Shown one piece after another: positions 44,112 through 52,584 of a stretch of DNA of 64,000 nt. The first letter of the stretch is position 1. Each line of letters opens with the position of its first letter. Below the pieces are notes generated by a model, which saw only the letters and a program-made list of their open reading frames with translations, made no database searches and was not told where the DNA came from. Made by a program: the position numbers and the translations under genes. The stretch is taken from contig JBOICK010000060.1 of the NCBI GenBank assembly GCA_050739895.1, forward strand, positions 1 through 64,000, read 5' to 3'. The DNA comes from Stenotrophobium sp050739895 (GTDB taxonomy: Bacteria > Pseudomonadota > Gammaproteobacteria > Nevskiales > Nevskiaceae).

Positions 44112-45017
44112 ATGCAAAAAATCAAATGCGCCATCATCGGCCCCGGCAACATCGGCACCGACCTGCTCTACAAACTCCAGCGCAGCAAGCTGCTGGAACC
44201 GGTGTGGATGATCGGCGTTGACCCAACCTCCGAAGGCCTGGCCCGCGCCAAGCAGCATGGCCTCAGGACCACCGACAAAGGCGTCGACGGCATGCTCGCG
44301 CATGTGAAGGCCGATGGCGTACAGATCGCCTTCGACGCGACCAGCGCCTATGTGCATGCCGAGAACTCGCGCAAGCTCAACGCGCTCGGCGTGATGATGA
44401 TCGACCTCACACCCGCCGCCATCGGTCCTTACTGCGTGCCGCCGATCAATCTGAAGGAGCACGCCGGCAAGCGCGAAATGAACGTCAACATGGTCACCTG
44501 CGGCGGACAGGCGACGATCCCGATGGTCTACGCCGTGTCGCGTGTGCAGAAAGTGAAGTACGCCGAGATTGTGGCGACGGTGTCCAGCAAGTCGGTCGGC
44601 CCCGGTACGCGCAAGAACATCGACGAATTCACCCGCACCACCTCTGCCGCTGTTGCCAAGATCGGTGGCGCCGACGAGGGCAAGGCCATCATCGTGATCA
44701 ATCCGGCGGAACCGCCCCTGATCATGCGCGACACCATTCACTGCCTGACGGTGGACGAGCCAAAGCAGAAGCAAATCGAGCAATCCGTGCAGGACATGAT
44801 CGCCGAGGTGCAGAAATACGTGCCCGGCTATCGCCTCAACAACGGCCCGGTGTTTGACGGCAACCGCGTCACCACCTACATGGAAGTCGAAGGTCTCGGT
44901 GATTTCCTGCCCAAGTACGCCGGCAATCTCGACATCATGACCGCCGCCGCCACGCGCACGGCGGAAATGTTCGCCGAGGAAATTCTCGCCGGCCGGCTGA
45001 CGCTGGCCGCGGCCTGA
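44112..45017 (+). CDS. Acylating acetaldehyde dehydrogenase
   Basis: A 301-aa enzyme converting acetaldehyde (or propanal) with CoA and NAD to the acyl-CoA, as MhpF/BphJ/HsaG. NAD site CAIIGPGNIGTDLLYKL at the N-terminus; catalytic Cys130 in NMVTCGGQATIPM; SVGPGTRKNIDEFTRTT. ATG 44112 was preferred over GTG 44103 by spacing from AAGGAC. The enzyme normally forms a complex with the aldolase encoded next but one, channelling the aldehyde between them. Confidence 0.94.
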   Translation: MQKIKCAIIGPGNIGTDLLYKLQRSKLLEPVWMIGVDPTSEGLARAKQHGLRTTDKGVDGMLAHVKADGVQIAFDATSAYVHAENSRKLNALGVMMIDLTPAAIGPYCVPPINLKEHAGKREMNVNMVTCGGQATIPMVYAVSRVQKVKYAEIVATVSSKSVGPGTRKNIDEFTRTTSAAVAKIGGADEGKAIIVINPAEPPLIMRDTIHCLTVDEPKQKQIEQSVQDMIAEVQKYVPGYRLNNGPVFDGNRVTTYMEVEGLGDFLPKYAGNLDIMTAAATRTAEMFAEEILAGRLTLAAA

Positions 45018-45035
45018 ACGGCCAAGGAGTTCGCC

Positions 45036-45362
45036 ATGCAAACGATCGAAGCACGTATCAGCGAGGCCGAAGCGCTGTGGCAGAAGGGCGATACCTTGCA
45101 CGCCGCAGGCGACGGACGTGGCGCCTACACGGCTTACACCGGGGCACACGACCTCATCATGGATTGCCCGCGGCTGCATGAGCGCGCGCATCGCCAGCTG
45201 CGCAAAGTTTCGCGCGCGCACGGCCATCGTGGCGAAGTGATCATCGACAACCTGCTGGTATGGCTGGCGCCACTGGGTGTGTTCGCAGCAATCTCGTTTG
45301 CGATGCGTTCGCGCGTCGTCTCGCATGCGCTGTGCCGACGCGTGACGACACAAACAACCTGA
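45036..45362 (+). CDS. Small protein with a C-terminal membrane segment
   Basis: A 108-aa protein behind a good AAGGAG site, inserted between the acetaldehyde dehydrogenase and the aldolase genes. The N-terminal part is helical and acidic (ISEAEALWQKGDTLHAAGDG) and resembles half of a TPR-like helical hairpin. Residues about 70-88 (NLLVWLAPLGVFAAISFAM) look like a transmembrane helix. The C-terminus runs up to a palindromic repeat and may be altered by it. I do not recognise the family. Confidence 0.6.
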   Translation: MQTIEARISEAEALWQKGDTLHAAGDGRGAYTAYTGAHDLIMDCPRLHERAHRQLRKVSRAHGHRGEVIIDNLLVWLAPLGVFAAISFAMRSRVVSHALCRRVTTQTT

Positions 45363-45370
45363 TGCGATTC

Positions 45371-45465
45371 CCTCTCCCCTCGCGGGAGAGGGCCAGGGAG
45401 AGGGGGCGCTTTGGCCGGAGTGCGCCCCCTCGCTCCCGGCCTCTCTCCCGCGAGGGGAGAGAGGA
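45371..45465. repeat. Nested palindromic repeat inside the meta operon
   Basis: Two hairpins (CCCTCTCCCCTCGCGGGAGA... and its mirror ending CCCGCGAGGGGAGAGAGG) together form an inverted repeat of about 95 bp, with GGGGGCGC/GCGCCCCC as the inner arms. This is a known kind of dispersed GC-rich repeat in gammaproteobacteria. It separates the small membrane protein from the aldolase and could modulate read-through. Confidence 0.75.
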
Positions 45466-45489
45466 GCAAGAAATTTAAGGAGCAGTGCA

Positions 45490-46533
45490 ATGAATCTCAA
45501 AGGCATCAAGATCAAAGTGCATGACATGTCGCTGCGCGACGGCATGCACCCCAAGCGTCACCAGATCACTATCGAGCAGATGCAGACCATCGCCAAGGGC
45601 ATGGACGAAGCCGGCGTGCCGCTGATTGAAGTCACGCACGGCGATGGCCTCGGCGGCGCGTCGGTCAACTACGGCTTCGCGGCCGCCACCGACGAGCAAT
45701 ATCTGCGCGCGGTGGTGCCGCTGATGAAACAGGCCAAGGTCTCGGCACTGCTGCTGCCGGGCATTGGCACCGTCGATCACCTGCGCATGGCCGCCGACTG
45801 CGGCGTCACCACCATCCGCGTCGCCACCCACTGCACCGAGGCCGATGTCTCCGAGCAGCACATCAACCTCGGCCGCAAGATGGGGCTCGACACCGTCGGC
45901 TTCCTGATGATGGCGCACATGGTCGAGCCGGAGAAAATCCTCGAGCAGGCGCTGCTGATGGAAAGCTACGGCGCCAACTGCCTCTACGTCACCGACTCCG
46001 CCGGCCACATGCTGCCGGACGACGTCACCGCGCGCATCGCGCTGCTGCGCGAAAAGCTCAAGCCGGAAACCGAAATCGGCTTCCACGGCCACCACAATCT
46101 GGCGATGGGCATCGCCAATTCGCTGGCCGCCGTCGCTGCCGGCGCGCGGCGCATCGACTGCGCCTGCGGCGGCATGGGCGCCGGCGCCGGCAACACACCG
46201 ATGGAAGTGTTCATCGCCGTGTGCAGCCTCAAGGGCATCGAAACCGGCGTTGACGTGTTCAAGATCAGCGACGTCGCCGAAGACCTGGTCACGCCGATCC
46301 TCGATTTCCCGGTGCGTATCGACCGCAACTCGCTGACGCTCGGCTACGCCGGCGTGTACTCATCCTTCCTGCTGTTCGCCAAGCGCGCCGAGGCCAAGTA
46401 CGGCGTCTCCGCCCGCGAAATCCTGCTGGAGCTGGGCCGCCGCAAGATGGTCGGCGGACAGGAAGACATGATCGAAGACACCGCCATCACCATGGCACGC
46501 GAGCGCGGCATCAAACCGAAAGCTGCAGCCTGA
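45490..46533 (+). CDS. 4-hydroxy-2-oxovalerate aldolase
   Basis: A 347-aa DRE-TIM metallolyase-type aldolase that splits 4-hydroxy-2-oxo acids to pyruvate and an aldehyde, as DmpG/BphI/HsaF. N-terminal HDMSLRDGMHPKRHQ holds the Arg-Asp pair. Further features: EVTHGDGLGGASVNYGFA, GFLMMAHMVEP, YVTDSAGHMLPDDV and the metal-binding GFHGHHNLAMGIANS. Good AAGGAG before ATG 45490. Length is normal. It works in complex with the dehydrogenase at 44112. Confidence 0.95.
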   Translation: MNLKGIKIKVHDMSLRDGMHPKRHQITIEQMQTIAKGMDEAGVPLIEVTHGDGLGGASVNYGFAAATDEQYLRAVVPLMKQAKVSALLLPGIGTVDHLRMAADCGVTTIRVATHCTEADVSEQHINLGRKMGLDTVGFLMMAHMVEPEKILEQALLMESYGANCLYVTDSAGHMLPDDVTARIALLREKLKPETEIGFHGHHNLAMGIANSLAAVAAGARRIDCACGGMGAGAGNTPMEVFIAVCSLKGIETGVDVFKISDVAEDLVTPILDFPVRIDRNSLTLGYAGVYSSFLLFAKRAEAKYGVSAREILLELGRRKMVGGQEDMIEDTAITMARERGIKPKAAA

Positions 46534-46671
46534 TTCACTAAGCGCCATCTAGCTACTGACTCTGAAAGATCGTCCATTGTCTTGGAAGAAATGCTGGTTG
46601 TGACGACCTCATAGTGCTGATGGAGCTGATGGGCCACAGAGACTTGGTACGATCATCCGGCCTTGGACGGG

Positions 46672-46690
46672 CGCCCGCATCAGGCGGGCG
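46672..46690 (+). terminator. Short GC hairpin before the FABP-like gene
   Basis: CGCCCGC/GCGGGCG with a 5-nt loop, 139 bp after the aldolase stop. No T-run follows. It may be a weak terminator or an untranslated-region hairpin of the next gene. Confidence 0.35.
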
Positions 46691-46733
46691 TTACCATCCA
46701 GAAACTGCATACCATTTCTCGCCTGGAGTCTTC

Positions 46734-47381
46734 ATGGAGCACTACCCCGCGGACATCTACACGGAGCCCGAACCGGATGCCGACACGCTGGCGAACCTCG
46801 GGCCGCTGAGCGGCATGGCCGGTATCTGGTCGAGCGCGACCGGCGAGGACGTCAACCCGAAGCCTGACGGTCCTGAACACCAGCGGTATATCGAGCGCTA
46901 CGAACTTCAGCCGATCGACGCCCAGACCAACGGGCCGCAACTTTTCTACGGACTGCGCTATCACACGCAGCTTTTCAAGCCGGATGATCCGGAAACCTTT
47001 CACGACCAGGTCGGCTACTGGCTGTGGGAGCCGGCCACGCACGCAATCCTGCTGACACTGTCGATTCCCCGGGGCCAGACCGCGATGGCCGTCGGCCGCG
47101 CAGCTCCCGATGCGAAGTCATTCACGCTCGAAGCCGTTCGCGGTTCGCTGACCAACGGCATCGTCTCCAATCCTTTTCTCGAGCAGGCGTTTCGCACGGA
47201 TCGCTACACGATCAGGGTCGAGATTCACGCGGATGGCACGTGGTCCTACGAGCAGGACACATTGCTGGTCATCCCCGGACAGACCGAGCCGTTTCATCAC
47301 ACCGACCGCAACCGGCTGCGCAAGATCGCCGCGCCCACACCCAATCCGACGGCGCTTGCGGCGCAACGGACGGGCAAGTAA
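46734..47381 (+). CDS. FABP/nitrobindin-like heme-binding beta-barrel protein
   Basis: A 215-aa protein, start at ATG 46734 (MEHYPADIYTEPEPDADTLA) rather than the upstream open frame. The segment LGPLSGMAGIWSSATGEDVN and QPIDAQTNGPQLFYGLRYHT matches proteins annotated as FABP-family or heme-binding beta-barrel (THAP4/nitrobindin-like). A ligand-binding barrel fits carriage of a hydrophobic substrate. It precedes a VOC protein by 35 bp in the same orientation. Confidence 0.7.
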   Translation: MEHYPADIYTEPEPDADTLANLGPLSGMAGIWSSATGEDVNPKPDGPEHQRYIERYELQPIDAQTNGPQLFYGLRYHTQLFKPDDPETFHDQVGYWLWEPATHAILLTLSIPRGQTAMAVGRAAPDAKSFTLEAVRGSLTNGIVSNPFLEQAFRTDRYTIRVEIHADGTWSYEQDTLLVIPGQTEPFHHTDRNRLRKIAAPTPNPTALAAQRTGK

Positions 47382-47416
47382 CACTCGCATCGCAGCGTAT
47401 CGACCGGAGTGAGCGC

Positions 47417-47950
47417 ATGAACCGCAGAGCCTGGGGTCCGATCAAGCAGATCGCCTACGTGGTCGCCGATCTCGATGCCAGCATCGAGCGCTGGATTGAG
47501 AATTTTGGCGTCGGCCCGTGGCTGGTCTATCGCAACGCAACGATGCAGGGTCACTGCCGTGGCGCGCAGACCGCTGTGAAAATGCACGTGGGCCTCTCGT
47601 ATCAGGACGAGGTGCAGATCGAGTTGATCCAGGTCATCAGCGACACGCCTTCGCCGTATCAGGATGCCGCGGGCCGGCCGCGCATCGGCATGCATCACAT
47701 TGCCTGGCACGCAGCCGATCTGGATCGCAGCGTCGCTGACGCCCAGGCACGCGGACTGCGGCCGGTGTTCGAGGCCAGCAACGGCATCGTTCGCGTCGCC
47801 TACATGGAGTCGCCGCAGGAGATCGGGCCGCTGTTCGAGTTCATCGAGGCGGCACCGATCATTCTGGATGGCTTCGCCACCGGCATGCAGGCCTCGCGCG
47901 ACTGGGACGGACACAGCGAACCGATCCATGTCATCGACTTCGAGGGCTGA
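47417..47950 (+). CDS. VOC/glyoxalase-family protein
   Basis: A 177-aa vicinal-oxygen-chelate protein; start ATG 47417 behind CGGAG. First module IKQIAYVVADLDASIERWIE with VGPWLVYRNA, later IGMHHIAWHAADLDRSVADA and a C-terminal Glu in GPLFEFIEAA. With one two-module VOC domain it is far shorter than extradiol dioxygenases (about 290-300 aa). It resembles VOC proteins found beside steroid and terpene catabolic genes. Reaction unknown; a lyase or isomerase is possible. Confidence 0.8.
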   Translation: MNRRAWGPIKQIAYVVADLDASIERWIENFGVGPWLVYRNATMQGHCRGAQTAVKMHVGLSYQDEVQIELIQVISDTPSPYQDAAGRPRIGMHHIAWHAADLDRSVADAQARGLRPVFEASNGIVRVAYMESPQEIGPLFEFIEAAPIILDGFATGMQASRDWDGHSEPIHVIDFEG

Positions 47951-47953
47951 ACG

Positions 47954-48967
47954 ATGCCCGGCACCTTGACCGCATTGCACCGCTCGATCAGGCGGCTGTT
48001 CGTGCGCGCACCGCAGGCGCAGCGCGTCGATCTGCGTGGACGCAAAATCATTGTCACCGGCGCCGCACGCGGCTCCATCGGCTACGAGACCGCAGGCATT
48101 CTCGCAAGCTGGGGCGCAACGCTTGTCGTTACCTCGCGCAGCAATGTGAACGCGCTGGTTGAAGACTTGCGTGGAAAATTATCCGGCGCGCCAGACTGCG
48201 GCGCGGTTGACGGACACACGCTCGATCTCTGCGATACGAATTCCGTGAACGCGTTTGTCGAGTGGTATCGCAGGCAGCATGGCGAGCGGCTCGACGTGCT
48301 GATCAACAACGCCGGCGTGCACCTCGACCTGCTGTCGCAGTGGAAGACGCCGCAGGAAATCGCCGACGGTCACGAGATTCACTGGCGCACCAACTATCTC
48401 GGCACGATGCAGCTGACGATGCGGCTGCTGCCGCTGCTGCAAAACGCCGCCGCGCAGACCGGCGATGCGCGCATCGTCAACGTCGTCTCGATGCTGCACG
48501 ACAAGGGCCGCAACGAATGGTTGTTCGCGCCGCAGGAGCATTACAACTCCTGGGTCGCCTACGGCACCTCGAAGCTCGCACTGATTCATGCCAGCTTCGA
48601 GTTGCAGCGCCGTTATGCGGAATCCGCGAACGTGCAGGCGTATTGCCTGCATCCCGGCGCGGTCTACACCAACATCGCTGGCAAGGGGCTGGCGGGCAAT
48701 CCGGTGCTGGAATCCATCCGCAATTTCTTCGCGCCGGTCGAAGCCTTTTTCCTCTTAACTCCGGAAGAAGGCGCGCAGACGCAGGTGCACTGTGCCAGCA
48801 GCCCTGACGCGCGCGGCGGTCTTTACTACCGCGAATGCCGGCCTGCGCCGGCGAGCAAGGACAGTGCCGATACGCAGGTGTCCGCGCGTCTCTGGGAACA
48901 GACTCAGGCCTGGATCGGCGCCGAGGCTGGACATAAATCGCCTAAGGCGGCCACCCGCTCTCGATAA
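47954..48967 (+). CDS. Short-chain dehydrogenase/reductase with extended ends
   Basis: A 337-aa SDR with about 28 extra N-terminal residues before the nucleotide motif KIIVTGAARGSIGYETAGIL. Further motifs: DVLINNAGVHLDL, the HWRTNYLGTMQLTMRLLPLL helix, IVNVVSMLHDKG and WVAYGTSKLALI (YxxxK). It resembles retinol-dehydrogenase-like SDRs. The last six codons, ending in TAA, lie inside repeat copy D (from 48950), so the element supplies the stop codon and C-terminal tail. Confidence 0.85.
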   Translation: MPGTLTALHRSIRRLFVRAPQAQRVDLRGRKIIVTGAARGSIGYETAGILASWGATLVVTSRSNVNALVEDLRGKLSGAPDCGAVDGHTLDLCDTNSVNAFVEWYRRQHGERLDVLINNAGVHLDLLSQWKTPQEIADGHEIHWRTNYLGTMQLTMRLLPLLQNAAAQTGDARIVNVVSMLHDKGRNEWLFAPQEHYNSWVAYGTSKLALIHASFELQRRYAESANVQAYCLHPGAVYTNIAGKGLAGNPVLESIRNFFAPVEAFFLLTPEEGAQTQVHCASSPDARGGLYYRECRPAPASKDSADTQVSARLWEQTQAWIGAEAGHKSPKAATRSR

Positions 48968-49063
48968 TCCGGTCGCAGCTTATGTTATATAAAATATAAT
49001 ATTTAAATAAATATTATATAAATAATAACGTTGTCTATCTGCAAACGGTCGAGAGCGGGTGAC
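48950..49063. repeat. 114-bp AT-core inverted-repeat element, copy D
   Basis: The longest arms of the set: GCCACCCGCTCTCGA (48950-48964) pairs with TCGAGAGCGGGTGAC (49049-49063), one mismatch in 15. Core 48984-49029 is 46 bp with 44 A/T, bounded by GTTAT and ATAAC. It overlaps the 3' end of the SDR gene and lies between convergent genes, where no promoter role is expected. Confidence 0.93.
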
Positions 49064-49239
49064 ACAAGCCTTTCTCGTCACCGATATTTTTCCTGAATTT
49101 TCCTTCGCTGCGCACAACGATGCATGCGCCGCGGCCAGACCATGACGCTGGGCTGATGCGCCAATTCGCATGCGCTGCGGGACGGCGCGCACCACGGTGG
49201 AAGCGCCGCTTCCACCCGCGATGTTCGGCGTGACGCCCG

Positions 49240-49683
49240 TCAGTGCATCTGTGCGCGCAACTCCCTGATGGTGCCGTGATGATGCTGCGCACCCCAGTAG
49301 TGACGTTCGAGCAGGGCGTGAATCTCCGGCGAAGTTTCTTCCTGCACGGCCGCGGCCAGCCGTTGCTCGGCTTCGATTTCGTCGACTTCGACTTCATCGA
49401 GGATCACGTCTTCCTTGCGGCCCAGCGCTGTGACCTTGAGGTGCATCCAGGTACGGTGCAGGGTGTTGCCGAACGTGCCGAGACCGGCCGGGTGTCCGCC
49501 GAGTTTGCTGACCGCGCTTTGCAATTCGTGCGCGGCATCCTTGAAGAACAGCGAGTAGGCGAGCAGCGAATCCTTGATGTCGGGGTGATAGGCCTCATCC
49601 GCCGCTGCATGCAAACTGCTCTCGCCGTTCTTGGAGGTGACAATCAGGCGATTGAGCAGGGTAATGGTATCCGTGGTGTTCAT
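49240..49683 (-). CDS. PA2169/DUF2383-type four-helix-bundle protein
   Basis: A 147-aa ferritin-like four-helix protein. Start at ATG 49683 behind GGAGGAG; the longer frame is not supported. Sequence TITLLNRLIVTSKNGESSLH, DIKDSLLAYSLFFKDAAHEL and the C-terminal HALLERHYWGAQHHHGTIREL match the DUF2383 (PA2169) family. The repeated Glu/His positions in helices would suit metal binding, but function is unknown; the family is often stress-induced. Confidence 0.82.
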   Translation of the reverse strand: MNTTDTITLLNRLIVTSKNGESSLHAAADEAYHPDIKDSLLAYSLFFKDAAHELQSAVSKLGGHPAGLGTFGNTLHRTWMHLKVTALGRKEDVILDEVEVDEIEAEQRLAAAVQEETSPEIHALLERHYWGAQHHHGTIRELRAQMH

Positions 49684-49914
49684 GGCAGGCGCTCCTCCGT
49701 GTCCAGATATGCCGCACCTGACACATGCCATGACCATGCCGCGACCCGCCGGTTTTCCTGTTCCAGCCTGCGGATCAGCATGCGACATCGCAGGGCGGCT
49801 GCAAGCAGATTAGCGCGATCCGCGCGGCATGGACAGGGCTGGATTTCGCGGAAAAATTTTCTTTAACTACAGATGCTTGAGACAGCCTGAGCTTTGCCGT
49901 TCAGCGCTCAGCGC

Positions 49915-50478
49915 TCAGCGCCGGATATTGGCCTCGACCCAGGCCGCATACGCCTGCATGAATTTCTGCAGGAATCCGCGCGTGCCTTCGTTGGTCAGCT
50001 TGCCTTCGGCATCGAACAGCTTGTCTGCCCCGCCGATGTAGGCCTCCGGCTGCTGCAGCACCGGCACATTGAGGAACACCAGCGACTGGCGCAGATGGTG
50101 GTTGGCGCCAAAGCCGCCGACCGCGCCCGGAGAGGCGCTGACGATCGCGCCCGGCTTGCCGTCCCAGATGCCTTTGCCATAAGGCCGCGAGCCCACATCC
50201 AGCGCGTTCTTGAGCGCAGCGGGCAGCGAACGGTTGTATTCCGGCGTCACGAACAGCACTGCCTCCATGGTTTTCATTTTCTGGCGGAACGCGGTGTAGG
50301 CCGCGGGCGGCGTCGCGCCATCGATGTCCTGGTTGTACAGCGGCAGTTCGCCGATCTCGACGATTTCCAGTGTGAGTGCCGGCGGCGCCAGTGCCACCAG
50401 CACAAGCGCCAGTTTGCGGTTGATCGAATCCTTGCGGAGGCTGCCGACAATGACGGCAACTTTGCGGGTAGTGCTCAT
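49915..50478 (-). CDS. NADPH-dependent FMN reductase (flavodoxin fold)
   Basis: A 187-aa quinone/FMN reductase. FMN phosphate loop VIVGSLRKDSINRKLA at residues 9-24, LPLYNQDID, and the flavin-contact VTPEYNRSLPAALKNALDVGSRP. Family members (ChrR/YieF type) reduce quinones or chromate and protect against oxidative stress. Start at ATG 50478. Downstream of the GlsB-like gene on the same strand (28 bp apart). Confidence 0.9.
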   Translation of the reverse strand: MSTTRKVAVIVGSLRKDSINRKLALVLVALAPPALTLEIVEIGELPLYNQDIDGATPPAAYTAFRQKMKTMEAVLFVTPEYNRSLPAALKNALDVGSRPYGKGIWDGKPGAIVSASPGAVGGFGANHHLRQSLVFLNVPVLQQPEAYIGGADKLFDAEGKLTNEGTRGFLQKFMQAYAAWVEANIRR

Positions 50479-50506
50479 GTGAAATTTTTCCCGGTTTGTT
50501 TTGTGT

Positions 50507-50755
50507 TCAATTTTTCTTGACGACGAAACCGTAAATCACCAGCAGCAGAATCGCGCCGACCACGGCACCGATGAACCCGGCGCCCTGCCCCGGCTGGTAC
50601 AAACCCAGCGCTTGTCCGGCGTAGGTGGCGACAAGTGAACCGCCGATGCCCAGCAACACGGTCAGGATGAAGCCCATGTTCTCCTTGCCGGGATGCAGCC
50701 ACTTGGCCAGCAGGCCGGCGAAGAATCCGATCAATATGGTTCCGATGATGTGCAT
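50507..50755 (-). CDS. GlsB/YeaQ/YmgE-type small membrane protein
   Basis: An 82-aa membrane protein with three hydrophobic helices and glycine-rich turns (IGTILIGFFAGLLAKWLHPG, GFILTVLLGIGGSLVATYAG, GFIGAVVGAILLLVIYGFVV), the transglycosylase-associated/GlsB family pattern. ATG 50755 follows CCGGAGCG. Members are stress-associated; molecular function unknown. Confidence 0.9.
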   Translation of the reverse strand: MHIIGTILIGFFAGLLAKWLHPGKENMGFILTVLLGIGGSLVATYAGQALGLYQPGQGAGFIGAVVGAILLLVIYGFVVKKN

Positions 50756-50836
50756 GTTGCGCTCCGGTAAATCAGGGGATTCGAGCATAACCCGAATGCC
50801 CTGTATCTATCGGGATATCCGCGGCCACTTCATAAT

Positions 50837-51562
50837 ATGCGGATGAAACGACTGCAGGCGTCCATTGCACAACACGGCCACGTGTTCGTGCCTGCGGAAA
50901 CTCTGCGCAATGCGCTCGAAAACATTGGCGAGTTGAGTGACTGGCCGGCATTTTCGGCAAGCTGGAATGATCTGCATATCGACCGCTACATGGCCGACCA
51001 TGGGCGCTACCGCCGCCGCCGGCACGCGGTCTACGCGACAAGCGCTACCGGCGACATCACACGCTCGGCGCACCAGCCGCATTACCAGAGCCGCGAATAC
51101 AACGCACTCAACGGCGGCATCGCGCGCTGGTTCGAGCCGGTCACGACGCAGATTGGCGACAGCCAGACGATGCGCACGATCCTGCGTTTCTGCCATGCGC
51201 TCTTCGCGCGACTGGCGGGCGCGGATTGCGCGTGGCGCATCGAGGTCCATCAATTCCGCATCGAAGCCGCGCTGGACATGCACGGCCTGCCGACGCCCGA
51301 AGGCATGCACCGCGACGGCGTGGATTACGTATTGGTGCTGCTGATCCGCCGGCAGAATCTCGCCGCCAGCGGCACTACCATGATTCACGCGCCCGATGGC
51401 CGCGCGCTCGGCAGTTTCACCCTGACCGATCCGTTCGATGCGACGCTGATCGACGACAGTCGCGTGCTGCACGGCGTGACGGCGGTGACGCCGCTGGACC
51501 CGACGCAGCCGGCCTATCGCGATGTGCTAGTGGTGACGCTGCGGCGCGCAGAACTGGCTTAA
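50837..51562 (+). CDS. 2-oxoglutarate/Fe(II) dioxygenase, amino-acid hydroxylase type
   Basis: A 241-aa protein of the 2OG-Fe_dioxygenase family that includes L-isoleucine 4-hydroxylase. Metal ligands are visible: His158 and Asp160 in EGMHRDGVDYV and distal His212 in RVLHGVTAV, with Arg228 (QPAYRDVLVVT) as the probable 2-oxoglutarate anchor. It probably hydroxylates a free amino acid; which one cannot be told. Start at ATG 50837 or 50843. A single-gene unit between convergent and divergent minus-strand genes. Confidence 0.85.
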   Translation: MRMKRLQASIAQHGHVFVPAETLRNALENIGELSDWPAFSASWNDLHIDRYMADHGRYRRRRHAVYATSATGDITRSAHQPHYQSREYNALNGGIARWFEPVTTQIGDSQTMRTILRFCHALFARLAGADCAWRIEVHQFRIEAALDMHGLPTPEGMHRDGVDYVLVLLIRRQNLAASGTTMIHAPDGRALGSFTLTDPFDATLIDDSRVLHGVTAVTPLDPTQPAYRDVLVVTLRRAELA

Positions 51563-52383
51563 TCGGCCGGCGGCTTGCCGGCAGCGGCATAGGCGGCCTT
51601 CCAGCGTTCGACGTATCGTCGGTTGTCGTGTTTCCAGGGATGGAATCCCGGCCGGAAATAGCCGAGCCAGGGGATCTGGATGCGGCGCAGCGGGCCGGGA
51701 TCGACGAATCCGTTCCACAGGAAGCGCCACGACGCGCGCCAGAAGCCGATGCCGTCGCGGCGGGTGAAGTGGAAATAGTTGAGCAGCGTGTGGGTCCAGA
51801 AGATCGCGGTGGCGCTCAGCATGATCAGGCAGCGCCGCAGCCAGCCGAGCAGACCCGGCGCGACCGCGCGGTAGACGTCGAAAGCGACTGCCTTGTGTTC
51901 GGTCTCCTCGATCGCGTGCCAGCGCCACAGCGCCGCCATGCGCTGATCGGCGCCGTGCAGCACGCGCGGATCGCTGAGTAGCGCGTCGGCCATGATCGCG
52001 GTGAAATGCTCCAGCGCGATGGTCACCGCCAGTTGGCCCTTGGGCGGCAGCGTGCGGCGGGTGAAACTGAGTTGCTTGAGGATGCGGCGTTCGAGCCGGT
52101 CCACATCGTAGCCGGCCCTGGCCAGTGCGGCGTTGTAGGCGCGGTGCTCACGGCCGTGCATCGCCTCCTGGCCGATGAATCCCTTGACCTCCTCGATCTG
52201 CCGCGGCTCGGTGATGCGGTCGCGGAAATAACGCACGCTGTCGATGAAGAACTTCTCGCCTTCCGGAAACAGCACCGACATCGCGCTGAAGAAATGCGTG
52301 CGACAGGCATCGCCGTCGCACCAGCGGCGCATGTCGCAGCCGGCGAGGTCGAACTGGATATCCCGTTGTGTGATGGCTTCCAT
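51559..52383 (-). CDS. PF10118-type metal-dependent hydrolase, ferritin-like
   Basis: A 274-aa protein of the predicted metal-dependent hydrolase family. Start at ATG 52383 (MEAITQRDIQFDLAG) behind CGGAG. Possible metal ligands form a diiron-like set: Glu41 in FPEGEKFF, Glu73 and His76 in GQEAMHGREH, and EETEH in WRWHAIEETEHKAVAF. Two hydrophobic C-terminal helices suggest membrane association. Members are often next to lipid and steroid degradation genes; reaction unproved. Its stop overlaps the convergent dioxygenase end by 4 bp. Repeat copy E lies upstream of its start. Confidence 0.8.
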   Translation of the reverse strand: MEAITQRDIQFDLAGCDMRRWCDGDACRTHFFSAMSVLFPEGEKFFIDSVRYFRDRITEPRQIEEVKGFIGQEAMHGREHRAYNAALARAGYDVDRLERRILKQLSFTRRTLPPKGQLAVTIALEHFTAIMADALLSDPRVLHGADQRMAALWRWHAIEETEHKAVAFDVYRAVAPGLLGWLRRCLIMLSATAIFWTHTLLNYFHFTRRDGIGFWRASWRFLWNGFVDPGPLRRIQIPWLGYFRPGFHPWKHDNRRYVERWKAAYAAAGKPPAD

Positions 52384-52460
52384 GATGTCGGGCTCCGTGC
52401 TGCACCGGGCCTGTCTTGCCCGTACTCCGATGGTGCGCGCAAGGCCGGCACCTGGCAACG

Positions 52461-52574
52461 CGCACCCGCTGTCCCGGCACGTGGGCGCATTCTTGTAATA
52501 TAATATCTATAAAAACTAAATATAATTGATAAAAATAAACAATGTTTTCCGACGTCATAGACACAGCGGGTGGC
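52461..52574. repeat. 114-bp AT-core inverted-repeat element, copy E
   Basis: CACCCGCTGT (52463-52472) pairs perfectly with ACAGCGGGTG (52563-52572); the outermost two bases differ from the consensus. Core 52495-52540 is 46 bp with 41 A/T, the least pure of the set, bounded by GTAAT and TAAAC. It lies 10 bp beyond the 3' end of the steroid reductase-like gene and upstream of the PF10118 gene. Confidence 0.88.
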
Positions 52575-52584
52575 GCGACCGCCG

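Noticed and set aside
47417..47950. VOC protein as the missing extradiol dioxygenase
   Set aside because: At 177 aa it has one two-module domain, against about 290-300 aa for ring-cleaving enzymes, and a complete set of iron ligands is not evident.
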